The notes beneath the pieces are model-generated. The model was not told the origin of the DNA. It was given only the letters and a program-made list of their open reading frames with translations, and did not search any database. Of a DNA stretch of 64,000 nucleotides, positions 54,390-64,000 are shown piece after piece. A program made the position numbers and the translations under genes. This DNA comes from Seonamhaeicola aphaedonensis (GTDB taxonomy: Bacteria > Bacteroidota > Bacteroidia > Flavobacteriales > Flavobacteriaceae), in NCBI RefSeq assembly GCF_003386195.1, contig NZ_QRDX01000008.1, positions 63,993 to 127,992 of the forward strand. The letters run 5' to 3'. Position 1 is the stretch's first letter. Each line of letters opens with the position of its first letter.

Positions 54390-55217
54390 ATGGGAAAAAC
54401 AATTGTAATTACAGGTGCCGGAGGCGTACTGTGTAGTACTATGGCAGAAGCCTTAGCCAAAGAAGGACATAATATCGCTCTGTTAGATTTAAATAAAGAA
54501 GCAGCTGTAGCTGTTGCAGAGAAGGTTAATAAAAATGGTGGTAGTGCTATTGGTGTAAAAGCCAATGTTTTGGAAAAAGACTCACTACTTCAAGCTAAAG
54601 AAGAAGTTAATAGTGCTTTTGGAAAATGTGATATTCTTGTAAATGGTGCAGGAGGAAATCATCCGCTAGGAACTACAAGTAACCCTTTTTTACAGTTAGA
54701 AGATTTGGCAAATAACGATGAAGGATTTAAAACCTTTTTTGATTTAGACCCCCAAGGTATTCAGTTTGTTTTTAATTTAAACTTTATTGGTACCCTTTTG
54801 CCAACACAGATTTTCGCTCAAGATATGGTTGGCAGAGAAGGTTGTAGTATTTTAAATATTTCTTCAATGAACGCTTTCACGCCTTTAACCAAAATACCAG
54901 CATATAGTGGAGCAAAAGCTGCAGTTTCAAACTTTACACAATGGTTAGCTGTTCATTTTTCAAAAGTTAATATACGTGTAAATGCATTAGCTCCAGGTTT
55001 CTTTTTAACTGAGCAAAATAGAACACTATTAACTAACAGCGATGGGAGTTTAACTCCTAGGGGAAATCAAATAATTGAGCAAACACCAATGGGTAAATTT
55101 GGTGAACCAGAAGATTTAATAGGAACTACACTTTGGCTGTGTGGAGAAGGATCTTCGTTTGTAACAGGTGTGGTTATACCAATAGATGGTGGTTTTAGTG
55201 CTTACAGTGGTGTTTAA
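54390..55217 (+). CDS. SDR oxidoreductase, probable fructuronate reductase (UxuB-type)
   Basis: 275 residues. The cofactor motif is I-T-G-A-G-G-V-L-C-S near residue 7, with N-G-A-G-G near 87. The catalytic Ser, Tyr and Lys lie in S-S-M-N-A-F and P-A-Y-S-G-A-K. It is the SDR form of D-mannonate oxidoreductase found in Bacteroidetes beside uxuA, reducing D-fructuronate to D-mannonate. The classical long-chain UxuB is absent. The first gene of the operon, 19 bp before uxuA. Cytoplasmic. Confidence 0.85.
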   Translation: MGKTIVITGAGGVLCSTMAEALAKEGHNIALLDLNKEAAVAVAEKVNKNGGSAIGVKANVLEKDSLLQAKEEVNSAFGKCDILVNGAGGNHPLGTTSNPFLQLEDLANNDEGFKTFFDLDPQGIQFVFNLNFIGTLLPTQIFAQDMVGREGCSILNISSMNAFTPLTKIPAYSGAKAAVSNFTQWLAVHFSKVNIRVNALAPGFFLTEQNRTLLTNSDGSLTPRGNQIIEQTPMGKFGEPEDLIGTTLWLCGEGSSFVTGVVIPIDGGFSAYSGV

Positions 55218-55236
55218 AATTTAAAAATTATTTAAG

Positions 55237-56412
55237 ATGGAGCAAACATGGAGATGGTACGGTCCAAATGACCCAGTAACATTATCAGATGTAAAACAAG
55301 CGGGTGCTACAGGTGTAGTATCTGCGCTTCACCATATTCCAAATGGGGAAGTGTGGACTGTTGAGGAAATACAAAAGCGTAAAGCTATTATTGAAAATGC
55401 AGGTTTAACTTGGAGTGTGGTAGAAAGCATTCCTGTTCATGAAAATATTAAAACACGATCAGGGAATTTTGAGACTTACATTGAAACCTACAAGAAAAGT
55501 ATAGAAAACTTAGCAAAGTGTAGTATCAATATCGTTTGTTATAACTTTATGCCTGTGCTAGACTGGACTAGAACAGATTTGGCATTTAAAGTAGCTGATG
55601 GGTCTGAGGCATTGCGTTTTGATGTAGTCGCTTTTGCTGCTTTCGAATTGTATCTATTAAAAAGGCCAGGAGCTGAAGATACGTATAACGATGAGCAAAA
55701 GCAAGCAGCTAAAACTTATGTAGAAGGGCTGTCTGAAGATGAAAAAACGAAGTTAGTTAATAATATTATTGCAGGATTACCTGGAGCAGAAGAGGGATAT
55801 ACTTTAGAGCAGTTTCAAACTATTTTGGATACTTATAAAGATATAGACGCTCAAAAATTACGAGATAACTTAGTAGCATTTTTAAAGGAAATCATACCTG
55901 TAGCGTCTCAGAATGATGTATTAATGTGTATTCATCCAGATGATCCACCTTATCCAATCTTAGGTTTACCAAGAGTAGTAAGTACAGAATCAGATTACGC
56001 ATATTTATTTGATAACGTGCCTGATAGATCCAACGGTATTACATTTTGTACAGGTTCTTTAGGTGTGAGAGCAGATAACAATTTGGTGCAGATTTTTGAA
56101 AGATTTGCAGACCGTGCTCATTTCTTGCATTTAAGAAGTACCAAGCGCGATGAGCAAGGTAATTTTTACGAAGCAGATCATTTAGATGGCGATGTTGATA
56201 TGTATGCTGTGGTAAGAGCAATTGTTTTAGAGGAAAGAAGAAGAAAAGCTAAAGGTATGAAAGACTTTGCTATACCAGTAAGACCTGATCATGGACATCA
56301 AATGTTAGATGATTTAAAGAAAAAAACAAACCCAGGTTATTCTGGAATTGGAAGGTTGAGAGGTTTAGCTGAATTAAGAGGTCTAGAATACGGAATTACA
56401 AATAGTATATAA
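55237..56412 (+). CDS. uxuA: Mannonate dehydratase
   Basis: 391 residues, close to E. coli UxuA (394). Metal and substrate motifs seen are [25 protein letters not shown] and R-P-D-H-G-H. It dehydrates D-mannonate to 2-keto-3-deoxygluconate (KDG). Between two SDR genes in the operon. Confidence 0.95.
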   Translation: MEQTWRWYGPNDPVTLSDVKQAGATGVVSALHHIPNGEVWTVEEIQKRKAIIENAGLTWSVVESIPVHENIKTRSGNFETYIETYKKSIENLAKCSINIVCYNFMPVLDWTRTDLAFKVADGSEALRFDVVAFAAFELYLLKRPGAEDTYNDEQKQAAKTYVEGLSEDEKTKLVNNIIAGLPGAEEGYTLEQFQTILDTYKDIDAQKLRDNLVAFLKEIIPVASQNDVLMCIHPDDPPYPILGLPRVVSTESDYAYLFDNVPDRSNGITFCTGSLGVRADNNLVQIFERFADRAHFLHLRSTKRDEQGNFYEADHLDGDVDMYAVVRAIVLEERRRKAKGMKDFAIPVRPDHGHQMLDDLKKKTNPGYSGIGRLRGLAELRGLEYGITNSI

Positions 56413-56425
56413 AAAACATTAAAAT

Positions 56426-57220
56426 ATGAGTTTATCATTGTTTGACGTAAAAGGAAAGAATGCTCTTGTAACTGGAAGTACTCACGGATTGGGAATGGCT
56501 ATGGCTAGAGGTCTTGGTCTTGCAGGAGCTAAAATTATTGTTAACGGTAATTCATCACAAGAAAAAATAGATAAAGCCATAGAAGCTTATAAAGGAGAAG
56601 GAATTGATGCTGTTGGATATAAATTCAACGTGACTGATGAAGCTGAAGTTATTGAAGCTGTTGCCAAAATAGAAGCAGAAGTAGGTCAAATAGACATTCT
56701 AATCAATAATGCAGGTATCATTAAAAGAACACCTTTGGCCGAAATGGAGGTGTCTGACTTTAAGCAAGTTATTGATGTTGATTTGGTGAGTCCTTTTATT
56801 GTGTCCAAACATGTGGTTAAAGGCATGATAGCTAGAAAAGAAGGTAAAATAATTAACATTTGCTCTATGATGAGTGAGCTTGGACGTAACAGTGTAGGAG
56901 CTTATGCAGCGGCTAAAGGCGGCCTTAAAATGTTAACTCAAAATATGGCTACAGAATGGGCAAAGTATAATATTCAAGTCAATGGAATAGGTCCTGGATA
57001 TTTTGCAACGTCTCAAACAGCACCAATTAGAGTAGATGGGCACCCATTTAATGAGTTTATTATTAACAGAACTCCTGCTGCTAAGTGGGGCGACCCAAAT
57101 GATTTATCAGGAGCAGCTATCTTCTTATCATCTAAAGCCAGTGATTTTGTAAACGGTCATGTTTTATATGTAGATGGCGGAATTTTAGCAACTATAGGAA
57201 AGCCATCAAATGAAGAGTAA
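56426..57220 (+). CDS. SDR oxidoreductase, KduD or gluconate-5-dehydrogenase type
   Basis: 264 residues. V-T-G-S-T-H-G-L-G cofactor motif near 16, N-N-A-G-I near 91, and A-Y-A-A-A-K with the Tyr and Lys. Sequences of this type include KduD, which makes KDG from 2,5-diketo-3-deoxygluconate in pectin use, and gluconate 5-dehydrogenase. In this operon the KDG route is the better choice. Its last 11 bases overlap uxaC. KduI is not in the window. Confidence 0.85.
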   Translation: MSLSLFDVKGKNALVTGSTHGLGMAMARGLGLAGAKIIVNGNSSQEKIDKAIEAYKGEGIDAVGYKFNVTDEAEVIEAVAKIEAEVGQIDILINNAGIIKRTPLAEMEVSDFKQVIDVDLVSPFIVSKHVVKGMIARKEGKIINICSMMSELGRNSVGAYAAAKGGLKMLTQNMATEWAKYNIQVNGIGPGYFATSQTAPIRVDGHPFNEFIINRTPAAKWGDPNDLSGAAIFLSSKASDFVNGHVLYVDGGILATIGKPSNEE

Positions 57221-58619
57221 AAGTTTTATCACACATAATTTTGTATTACAATCAGAGGTAGCTAAAATACTGTATCATGAGTATGCAAAAGATTTACCCA
57301 TTTTAGATTACCACAACCATCTATCGGCCAAGGAAATTGCAGAAAATAAACCTGTAAGTAGTATCACACAGGCTTGGTTAAATGGAGATCACTATAAATG
57401 GCGTGCCATGAGAGCACATGGTGTTGAAGAAAAGTTTATCACCGGATCTGATACTTCACAAAAAGAAAAATTTTTAAAGTGGGCAGAAACGGTTCCGTAT
57501 ACATTAAAAAACCCATTATTCCACTGGACGCATTTAGAACTGAAACGATATTTTGGAATAGATGACATTCTACAACCATCTACAGCAGAGACTATTTTTG
57601 AAAAAGCTAATGCAGTTTTGGAGCAAAAAACTCCTGCTCAACTTTTGGAAGATATGAAAGTTGAGGTGATTTGCACCACAGACGATCCAACAGATAGTTT
57701 AGAGTATCATAGAGCCATTAAAAAACAAAGTTTCTTTACAAAAGTATTACCAACATTTCGTGCAGATGCCCTATTTTTTATAAATTCAGATTCGTTTTCA
57801 ACATATCTTGATAAATTAGCTATGGTGGTTGGTTTTAAAGTTCAATCTTTAGATGATTTTAAAAGTGCTGTAGATAACCGTTTAGAGTTTTTTAACCAAC
57901 ACGGATGTAAGTTGTCAGATTTTGGGGTTGGTGAAGCGCTTACCATAGTAGAATACACTGATGATGAGGTAAAAGTTGTATTCAATAAAAAATTAAATAA
58001 TAACCAACTATCAACAAAAGAGGTAAATATTTTTAGATCATTTCTTTTTGAGTATCTTGGGAAGCAATATCATAAATTAAACTGGGTACAACAATACCAT
58101 TTAGGACCCATAAGAAATAATAATACTAGGTTGTTAAAAGAAATAGGGTTAGATGCTGGGGTAGATTCCATTGGAGATTTTCCTATCGCAGAATTTATGT
58201 CAAAACTGTTTGATAAGTTGAATGCTACAGATCAATTGGCAAAAACCATAACCTATAATTTGAATCCATCACAAAATGAGGTATTTGCAACCATGATGGG
58301 TAATTTTCAAAATGCTGATTGTCAGGGGAAAATGCAATGGGGGTCAGGTTGGTGGTTTTTGGATCAAAAAGATGGAATGGAAAAGCAAATAAATTGTCTT
58401 GGAAACATGGGGCTTTTAAGTCATTTTGTGGGTATGTTAACTGATAGTAGAAGCTTTTTGTCATTTCCAAGGCATGAATATTTTAGACGTATTTTATGTA
58501 ATGTCTTAGGTAACGATGTTGAGCAAGGCCTTATTCCAAATGATATAGAGTTCTTAGGTAAAATGGTGCAAAACATAAGTTACTATAATGCTAAACGTTA
58601 TTTTAATTTTCCAACATAA
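57210..58619 (+). CDS. uxaC: Glucuronate isomerase
   Basis: 469 residues, nearly E. coli UxaC's length. The metal pair is in I-L-D-Y-H-N-H-L-S-A. W-L-N-G-D-H-Y-K-W-R-A-M-R follows near 60. It isomerises glucuronate to fructuronate (and galacturonate to tagaturonate). Overlaps the previous gene by 11 bases. No tagaturonate reductase (UxaB) is seen, so glucuronate is the more likely substrate, with fructuronate going to the SDR at the operon start. Confidence 0.95.
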   Translation: MKSKSFITHNFVLQSEVAKILYHEYAKDLPILDYHNHLSAKEIAENKPVSSITQAWLNGDHYKWRAMRAHGVEEKFITGSDTSQKEKFLKWAETVPYTLKNPLFHWTHLELKRYFGIDDILQPSTAETIFEKANAVLEQKTPAQLLEDMKVEVICTTDDPTDSLEYHRAIKKQSFFTKVLPTFRADALFFINSDSFSTYLDKLAMVVGFKVQSLDDFKSAVDNRLEFFNQHGCKLSDFGVGEALTIVEYTDDEVKVVFNKKLNNNQLSTKEVNIFRSFLFEYLGKQYHKLNWVQQYHLGPIRNNNTRLLKEIGLDAGVDSIGDFPIAEFMSKLFDKLNATDQLAKTITYNLNPSQNEVFATMMGNFQNADCQGKMQWGSGWWFLDQKDGMEKQINCLGNMGLLSHFVGMLTDSRSFLSFPRHEYFRRILCNVLGNDVEQGLIPNDIEFLGKMVQNISYYNAKRYFNFPT

Positions 58620-58661
58620 TAACAATTAAATATTTATTAATCGACTTAACTAAGATAAATT

Positions 58662-59963
58662 ATGAGTGAAACAAAAAAGATTGGGAACTATCGCTATCGG
58701 ATATTAGCGTTATTAATGTTCGCCACCACCATCAATTATTTTGATAGAAGTATTATAGGAGTGATGGCGCCAACCTTAGAAAAGATGTTTGGTTGGACCA
58801 ATACAGACTATGCGAACATTATGATATCATTCAAAGTGGCTTATGCCATAGGGATGCTTTCAATGGGAGGATTAATAGATAAGTTAGGTACCAAAAAAGG
58901 ATATATACTATCCATCGGGCTTTGGAGTGTATTTGGAATGTTACATGCAGCTGTGAGGCCAGCTTTTAGTGTTATAGGCTTTGCTGCAGCACGTTTTGGT
59001 TTAGGTTTTGGTGAATCTGGTAACTTTCCAGCAGCTATTAAGACCACTGCAGAATGGTTTCCTAAAAAAGACCGAGCTTTTGCCACAGGATTGTTTAATG
59101 CGGCCACAAGTATTGGAGCTATAGCGGCACCATTTGTTGTTGGATGGATAGTCCACGAAAACGGAAAGAACTGGCAAATACCTTTTCTAATCACAGGAGC
59201 ATTAAGTGCATTGTGGGTATTTCTATGGTTACGCACATATAAAAAACCAGAAGTTCATCCAGACGTATCGAAAGAAGAGTTAACTTATATTCAAAGTGAT
59301 TCTGGTAAAGCAGAATCTGAGGAAAAATTACCATGGAAAAGTGTGTTGGGAAAACGTCAAACTTGGGCCTTTGCTTTAGCGAAAGTTACCGATGCTGTTT
59401 GGTGGTTTTATTTATTTTGGGGCGCTAAGTTTTTGGCAGAAACCTTTGATGTAAATATTAAGAACATTGCATTGCCATTCTTTGTTATTTACATTTTGGC
59501 AGATGGAGGTAGTATTTTAGGAGGTTATTTGTCAGGAGTGTTTATTAGAAAAGGCTGGTCTGTTAACAAAGCAAGAAAAATTACATTATTAATATGTGGT
59601 TTAATTATATTGCCAGTAGCTTATGTAGCTATTACAGATAGCAAATGGTTAGCTATTTGTTTAATAGGTTTAGGGGCGGCAGGACATCAAGCATGGTCAG
59701 CTAACATATTTACCTTGGCTTCAGATGTATTCCCTAAAAAGGCCACTGCATCAGTTGTTGGAATAGGTGGAATGGTTGGAGCAGTTGCTGGTATTCTTGC
59801 TGATTACTTATTAGGTTCGGTTTTAGACCAAGCTGGAAATACGGGTTATTTTTGGGCATTTTTGGTAGCAGGTTCATGTTACTTGATCATATTGGGATTG
59901 GTACACTTACTAATGCCTAAAATGACGCCATTAGATGAAAATTTAAATCTTATTGAAGAATAA
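58662..59963 (+). CDS. MFS hexuronate transporter (ExuT-like)
   Basis: 433 residues with twelve predicted helices. The N-terminal helix one ends T-I-N-Y-F-D-R-S, and the loop has D-K-L-G-T-K-K-G, the ACS-type MFS signature. Helix 4 has G-L-G-F-G-E-S-G-N-F-P-A-A. By family and position it imports glucuronate or galacturonate with protons. A strong terminator follows. Confidence 0.88.
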   Translation: MSETKKIGNYRYRILALLMFATTINYFDRSIIGVMAPTLEKMFGWTNTDYANIMISFKVAYAIGMLSMGGLIDKLGTKKGYILSIGLWSVFGMLHAAVRPAFSVIGFAAARFGLGFGESGNFPAAIKTTAEWFPKKDRAFATGLFNAATSIGAIAAPFVVGWIVHENGKNWQIPFLITGALSALWVFLWLRTYKKPEVHPDVSKEELTYIQSDSGKAESEEKLPWKSVLGKRQTWAFALAKVTDAVWWFYLFWGAKFLAETFDVNIKNIALPFFVIYILADGGSILGGYLSGVFIRKGWSVNKARKITLLICGLIILPVAYVAITDSKWLAICLIGLGAAGHQAWSANIFTLASDVFPKKATASVVGIGGMVGAVAGILADYLLGSVLDQAGNTGYFWAFLVAGSCYLIILGLVHLLMPKMTPLDENLNLIEE

Positions 59964-59990
59964 TAGTAAATGGGGTTATTTAAATAAACA

Positions 59991-60023
59991 AAAAGCTGCA
60001 ATTCTCAAAATTGCAGCTTTTTG
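59991..60023 (+). terminator. Terminator of uronate operon
   Basis: AAAAGCTGCAATT, loop CTCAA, AATTGCAGCTTTT, then TTG. Confidence 0.85.
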
Positions 60024-60064
60024 TTTATGAAACAATCTTTTAATATTTTTAGGTTGTTTAACTT

Positions 60065-60090
60065 ATATGTAAATTTAGGGAATTACATAT
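60065..60090. promoter_or_regulatory. Inverted repeat before hybrid regulator gene
   Basis: ATATGTAA (60065-60072) and TTACATAT (60083-60090), 10 bases apart, overlapping CATATTTG, one base off the -7 consensus. Possible autoregulatory operator, 75 bp before the start. Confidence 0.35.
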
Positions 60091-60164
60091 TTGCTTCCAA
60101 TTGTATGCCAATTAGCTTAGATATTATGTTTTGTTTTTATTTTATGAAGTCATTATTTTGAGGA

Positions 60165-63100
60165 ATGCCAAAGATTCTTGTATGTCTTTTACTTTTTTAT
60201 TTTAGCTTTTCGGGAAGAGCTCAAACCTTATCTTACCAGTTTAGTCACTTATCAACGAATAATGGGCTCTCACAAAGTTCTGCAATAGCAATTCACCAAG
60301 ATACATTGGGTCAAATATGGATAGGTACGCGTGATGGCTTAAATAAATATGATGGTACAAAATTCACCATTTACAGGAATCAAATTGATAACGAAAACTC
60401 CATAAGTAATAATGATGTTTTAGCAATTCAAGAAGGTAGCAATGGATATTTATGGGTTGGGACCTATAATGGTTTAAATAGGTATGATCCAAAAGCAGAC
60501 ACTTTTAAAAATTATTTTCATCAACAGTCACTAAATTCATTAGCAAATAACACCATTTGGAGTATAAATAAGCTTTCCAACGGAAATATATGCATTGGAA
60601 CAGCGGGTGGGCTTTCGGTTTACAATGAAGTATCAGATACTTTTGATAACTACTTAACACAATACACCAAACCAGCAAGGAAACGTGTAATGGCAATTTT
60701 AGAAACCAAAAGTGGACAGGTTTATGTAGGTACAGCAGCTGGTATTTTTAGAGGCACACTTAATGAAACCAACTTTGGTAACTTCACTTTAATTAAGGGA
60801 AGTGAAAATTTTTATGTGCAAGATTTAATTGAAACTGAAAACAACCATATATTGATTGCCACCCAAGAAGATGGTTTGGTAGATTATAATCAAGAAACGA
60901 ACATATTCTCATCATTTTTTAACAAAGAGCAATCATATGTGTCTATAAAGAATGTAAGAAAGTTGCTTTATGATGATAGGGGTATGTTATGGGTTGGAAC
61001 TTATGAGGGTTTGTTATTAGTTGGAAAAGAGGGTGATATAGAACATATACAAGCTAGTTTTGATAATAAAAAAGGCTTGACTAAAAATTCTGTTAAATCA
61101 TTGTTTAAAGATAGAAAAGGCTCTATTTGGATAGGAACCTACTATGGAGGTATTAATCTTTGGGACCGTTCTAACGTTAATTTTCAAAATATTACCCAAA
61201 ATCAAAGCGGGAAAGGGCTTAACTATAACGTGATAAGCTCAATTGCAACCCATGATAGTTCTGTGTTTTTTGGAACCGAAGGAGGGGGACTTAATATTTG
61301 GAATAAAAAAAATGACACCTATAAATATATTACTCAAAATAACTCGCCTTTATCAGATAACAACATAAAGGAGCTTAAAATTTTAGATCAAGATAAGCTG
61401 TGGATAGGAACCTTTAAGAGTGGTCTACAAATTTTCAACATTAAGAAAAATAGGTTTGAAACTTTAGTTTTACATGAGCAATTAGATACATTTCTTAATA
61501 ATGTTGGCGTCTATGCTATAAATAAGGATAGGTTTAACAATGTTTGGATTGGGACATTTGGCCAGGGATTAATAAAATTTAATCTTGAAACAAAGGCGTT
61601 TCAGCATTTTCAAAGTTCAGACCAAGATGAAAACCTATTGACTAATAATTTAATCCGCAGTATTTTTATCGATAATAAAGACTACGTCTGGGTTGGTACA
61701 GAGAAAGGGCTAAATAGGATTTCAGAAACAGGATCAATACATCATTATTTCTACGATAAAACCTTACAATACGGAGATGATGTTTTGTCAGTTTATCAAG
61801 ATAATTTTAATACTATTTGGGCTGGAACAAAATCAAAAGGGTTGTTCATATATGATGGTGAAAAATTTAGTTCTATATCCTTAGAAGTAGACAACTCATT
61901 AATTTCTACAGTTCACAGTATTCAGGAAGATGACAAGCAGAATTTGTGGCTAAGTACTAACCAGGGTATTGTAAAGTATAATTTTAAAAATAATCAAATT
62001 AAATTGTATAACCAGACAGATGGTGTAATAAGCAATGAATTTAATGATAATGCGAGTTTAAAAGTAGGAACATCGCAGTTTTATTTTGGCGGCCCTGAGG
62101 GTGTGACTTTTATTAATTCTGATAATTTAATAACCAATAGTTATTCGCCTCAAGTTATTTTAACAGATTTCAAAATTAGAGAGGATGATACCGAATCTAG
62201 TAGTAAAGAAAATGTACTAACCTATTCGTTACCTTATACGGAGTCTATTAATTTATCTTATAAGCAGGGTAATTTCAGTATTTCATTTTCAATACCTAAT
62301 TTCATAAATTCCAATAATAACAAATATAAGTATAGGTTAAATGGTTTAGAAAAAGAATGGAATGTAACAACAAGTCATACGGCCTCTTATACCATTCAAA
62401 ATCCGGGAAAATATGTATTTGAAATAGCTGGAGCTAATAATGATGGTGTTTGGAATGAAACCACTTCAAAGTTAAATATTTATGTAGCACCTGCACCTTG
62501 GAGAACTTGGTGGGCCTTTGCAATTTATGGTTTATTGATTTTAACAGCATTGTTCTTTCTGTACAGTATTTTAAAATCTAAAACCAAATTAAAACACGAA
62601 CTCGAGTTAGAGCATATTGAAACGGAAAGAACCAAAGAAATAAACCAAACTAAGTTGGAATTTTTCACTAATATATCACATGAATTTAGAACACCTTTAT
62701 CGTTAATATTAGGCCCTTTAAATCAAATTATAGAAGGATATCGTGGTAGCAGTAAGATGTATAAAAAACTCTTGGTAATAGAAAATAGTGCAAATCATTT
62801 ATTACAGCTTATTAATAGGCTGATGGATTTTAGAAAGTTTGAAAACAAACTATTTAAATTGGAGGCCGCTGAGGGTAATATTGTAAAATTTTTAAAAGAA
62901 ATATACCTTTCCTTTACAGAATATGCCAGTAATGGCGAGTATGATTTTAGTTTTAATTGCAAAGATGAAGAGATTTTGGTGTATTATGATCGTAATAAAT
63001 TAGAACGTGTTTTTTATAACCTTATTTCAAATGCTTTTAGATATACACCAAAAGGTGGTATAATTACTATTAATGTTAAAAAGACCAGTAATAATATAAT

Positions 63101-64000
63101 TATTGATGTTGAAGATAATGGCGTTGGAATAGCTGAAGAATACCGTGATAAAATATTTGAAAGATTTTTTGAAGTAGCTGTAAATAACAAGCCAGATGGT
63201 AATTACAACAAGGGTACCGGAATTGGTTTATCTATTGCCAAAAATATTGTTGAACTTCATAAGGGAGATATCACGGTTAAAAGCAATGAAAACGATAAAG
63301 GCTCCATATTTTCAGTATGTCTACCTTTGGGGCGTGAGCATTTAAGTGATCAAGAAATTATTGAAAACTTTAAATTTAGTGACGACATATCACAATACGT
63401 TAAGCAGTTAGAGGAACCAAACATGGTTTACCAAGATAGTATTGATATCACTGATGAAACAGTTAAACAAACTATTCTTTTAGTAGAGGATAACAAGCCT
63501 TTAAGAAAGTTTATTAAGGATTTGCTTAAGGAAAGCTACAATATTATTGAGGCTGAAAATGGGAAGCTAGGATTTGAAAAAGCAAAAAGAGAGTCTCCGG
63601 ACCTTATAGTAAGTGATGTTATTATGCCCGAAATGACTGGAACTGAACTATGTACTGTAGTTAAGCAAGAACTAAGAACAAGTCACATTCCTATAATTTT
63701 ATTAACCTCCCGTACCTCTTTAATTTATAAATTAAATGGATTAGAAAGTGGAGCCGATGACTACATAAGTAAACCTTTTGATTTAAAAGAATTTAAGCTT
63801 CGGATTAAGAACGTATTACAAACTAGAGAAAAATTAAAGGAAAAGTTTGCGGCTAATGAAGGCCCACTGCCTGATGAAGTTTTAGTTTCATCATTTGATG
63901 AAAAGCTTTACAAAAAGGCACTTAGAATAGTTAAAGAAAATATTGAAAACGAGCAATTTGATATTGCTTCGTTTTGTTCTGAGTTAGGTGTTAGTAGAAC
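60165..64000 (+). CDS. Hybrid two-component system regulator, cut by the window end
   Basis: 1278 codons are open from ATG 60165 to the end, without stop; about 30-50 more are expected. Order: signal peptide (about 1-20, G-R-A-Q); two-bladed periplasmic beta-propeller repeats (about 25-680) with units of form I-W-I-G-T-R-D-G-L-N-K-Y-D; Y_Y_Y domain near 690-770; membrane helix near 783-803; histidine kinase with His839 in S-H-E-F-R-T-P-L-S; ATPase with D-V-E-D-N-G-V-G-I; receiver with V-E-D-N and Asp1151 in V-S-D-V-I-M-P; and the start of an AraC HTH. Such proteins sense oligosaccharides and activate nearby loci. The uronate operon upstream is a likely target. Confidence 0.93.
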   Translation, partial: MPKILVCLLLFYFSFSGRAQTLSYQFSHLSTNNGLSQSSAIAIHQDTLGQIWIGTRDGLNKYDGTKFTIYRNQIDNENSISNNDVLAIQEGSNGYLWVGTYNGLNRYDPKADTFKNYFHQQSLNSLANNTIWSINKLSNGNICIGTAGGLSVYNEVSDTFDNYLTQYTKPARKRVMAILETKSGQVYVGTAAGIFRGTLNETNFGNFTLIKGSENFYVQDLIETENNHILIATQEDGLVDYNQETNIFSSFFNKEQSYVSIKNVRKLLYDDRGMLWVGTYEGLLLVGKEGDIEHIQASFDNKKGLTKNSVKSLFKDRKGSIWIGTYYGGINLWDRSNVNFQNITQNQSGKGLNYNVISSIATHDSSVFFGTEGGGLNIWNKKNDTYKYITQNNSPLSDNNIKELKILDQDKLWIGTFKSGLQIFNIKKNRFETLVLHEQLDTFLNNVGVYAINKDRFNNVWIGTFGQGLIKFNLETKAFQHFQSSDQDENLLTNNLIRSIFIDNKDYVWVGTEKGLNRISETGSIHHYFYDKTLQYGDDVLSVYQDNFNTIWAGTKSKGLFIYDGEKFSSISLEVDNSLISTVHSIQEDDKQNLWLSTNQGIVKYNFKNNQIKLYNQTDGVISNEFNDNASLKVGTSQFYFGGPEGVTFINSDNLITNSYSPQVILTDFKIREDDTESSSKENVLTYSLPYTESINLSYKQGNFSISFSIPNFINSNNNKYKYRLNGLEKEWNVTTSHTASYTIQNPGKYVFEIAGANNDGVWNETTSKLNIYVAPAPWRTWWAFAIYGLLILTALFFLYSILKSKTKLKHELELEHIETERTKEINQTKLEFFTNISHEFRTPLSLILGPLNQIIEGYRGSSKMYKKLLVIENSANHLLQLINRLMDFRKFENKLFKLEAAEGNIVKFLKEIYLSFTEYASNGEYDFSFNCKDEEILVYYDRNKLERVFYNLISNAFRYTPKGGIITINVKKTSNNIIIDVEDNGVGIAEEYRDKIFERFFEVAVNNKPDGNYNKGTGIGLSIAKNIVELHKGDITVKSNENDKGSIFSVCLPLGREHLSDQEIIENFKFSDDISQYVKQLEEPNMVYQDSIDITDETVKQTILLVEDNKPLRKFIKDLLKESYNIIEAENGKLGFEKAKRESPDLIVSDVIMPEMTGTELCTVVKQELRTSHIPIILLTSRTSLIYKLNGLESGADDYISKPFDLKEFKLRIKNVLQTREKLKEKFAANEGPLPDEVLVSSFDEKLYKKALRIVKENIENEQFDIASFCSELGVSR

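Noticed and set aside
54178-54390. 70-codon frame before the uronate operon
   Set aside because: Alternative start, no family features, ends at the next gene's first base, and lies in the presumed leader with an inverted repeat.
1-64000. CRISPR array, rRNA, insertion sequence, integrase or replication origin
   Set aside because: No regularly spaced repeats with unique spacers, no rRNA sequence, no transposase or integrase frame, and no DnaA-box cluster was recognised.

Overview
The window is a low-GC chromosomal segment of a Bacteroidota bacterium, most likely a (probably marine) Flavobacteriaceae. The evidence is the -7 promoter consensus TAnnTTTG seen repeatedly (tRNA-Leu, porin, BlaI, 602-aa protein), Bacteroidetes-type Tra proteins, a TonB-dependent receptor with a carboxypeptidase-like N-domain, a hybrid two-component system (one-piece propeller sensor, kinase, receiver and AraC regulator), an SDR-type fructuronate reductase, and many small Sec-signal or lipobox proteins.

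Layout. 1-1.9 kb: end of a conjugative-transposon transfer operon (traK tail, traM, traN) that stops abruptly. 1.9-7.2 kb: accessory island with a promoter-to-terminator non-coding unit, three copies of a structured intergenic repeat, short secreted or lipoprotein orphans, and a MORN-repeat (YwqK-like) gene broken by one missing base. 7.3-18 kb: nitrogen assimilation: gltB-gltD (GOGAT) on the minus strand, divergent from a porin followed by amt, P-II and a second amt. 18-26 kb: a lipoprotein, PEP carboxylase, an unrecognised cysteine-rich 602-aa protein, then nadA-nadB. 26-30 kb: short SSB, a NUMOD4/HNH-like protein with a zinc-ribbon partner, a GIDE-like membrane protein, a CBS protein and a TPR protein. 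30-34 kb: TonB-dependent receptor divergent from a LacI regulator. 34-37 kb: a 48-aa lipopeptide, TPR sensor kinase and LuxR-type response regulator. 37-40.5 kb: DUF456, BlaI repressor, M56 protease fused to a TonB-like domain, and a free-standing TonB-C-like lipoprotein. 40.5-52.4 kb: housekeeping and envelope genes (GT2, ruvC, hemW, cyclase, DUF4230, MmcQ/YjbR, PhnA, DUF4407, EamA, M20 peptidase) and tRNA-Leu(UAG). 52.9-64 kb: manA, then a five-gene uronate catabolic operon (SDR, uxuA, SDR, uxaC, MFS) followed by a hybrid two-component regulator cut by the window end.

How the parts work together. The nitrogen block couples outer-membrane passage, ammonium import and glutamate synthesis, with PEP carboxylase nearby supplying carbon skeletons. 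The uronate operon brings a hexuronate in, isomerises it, reduces it to mannonate and dehydrates it to KDG; a second SDR may feed unsaturated uronates to the same KDG. The adjacent hybrid regulator is the natural sensor.

The most noteworthy material is regulatory and small. It comprises: three ATGAT-N4-ATCAT palindromes each 49-52 bp before a start codon; three perfect AACTAA-N4-TTAGTT operators around the blaI promoter; a pair of CCCC-N10-GGGG palindromes five helical turns apart before the porin; a 7-bp direct repeat with 10-bp period at the putative uronate promoter; and a lipopeptide/TPR-kinase/regulator locus with direct repeats at its promoter. No rRNA, CRISPR array, insertion sequence, integrase or replication origin was seen.
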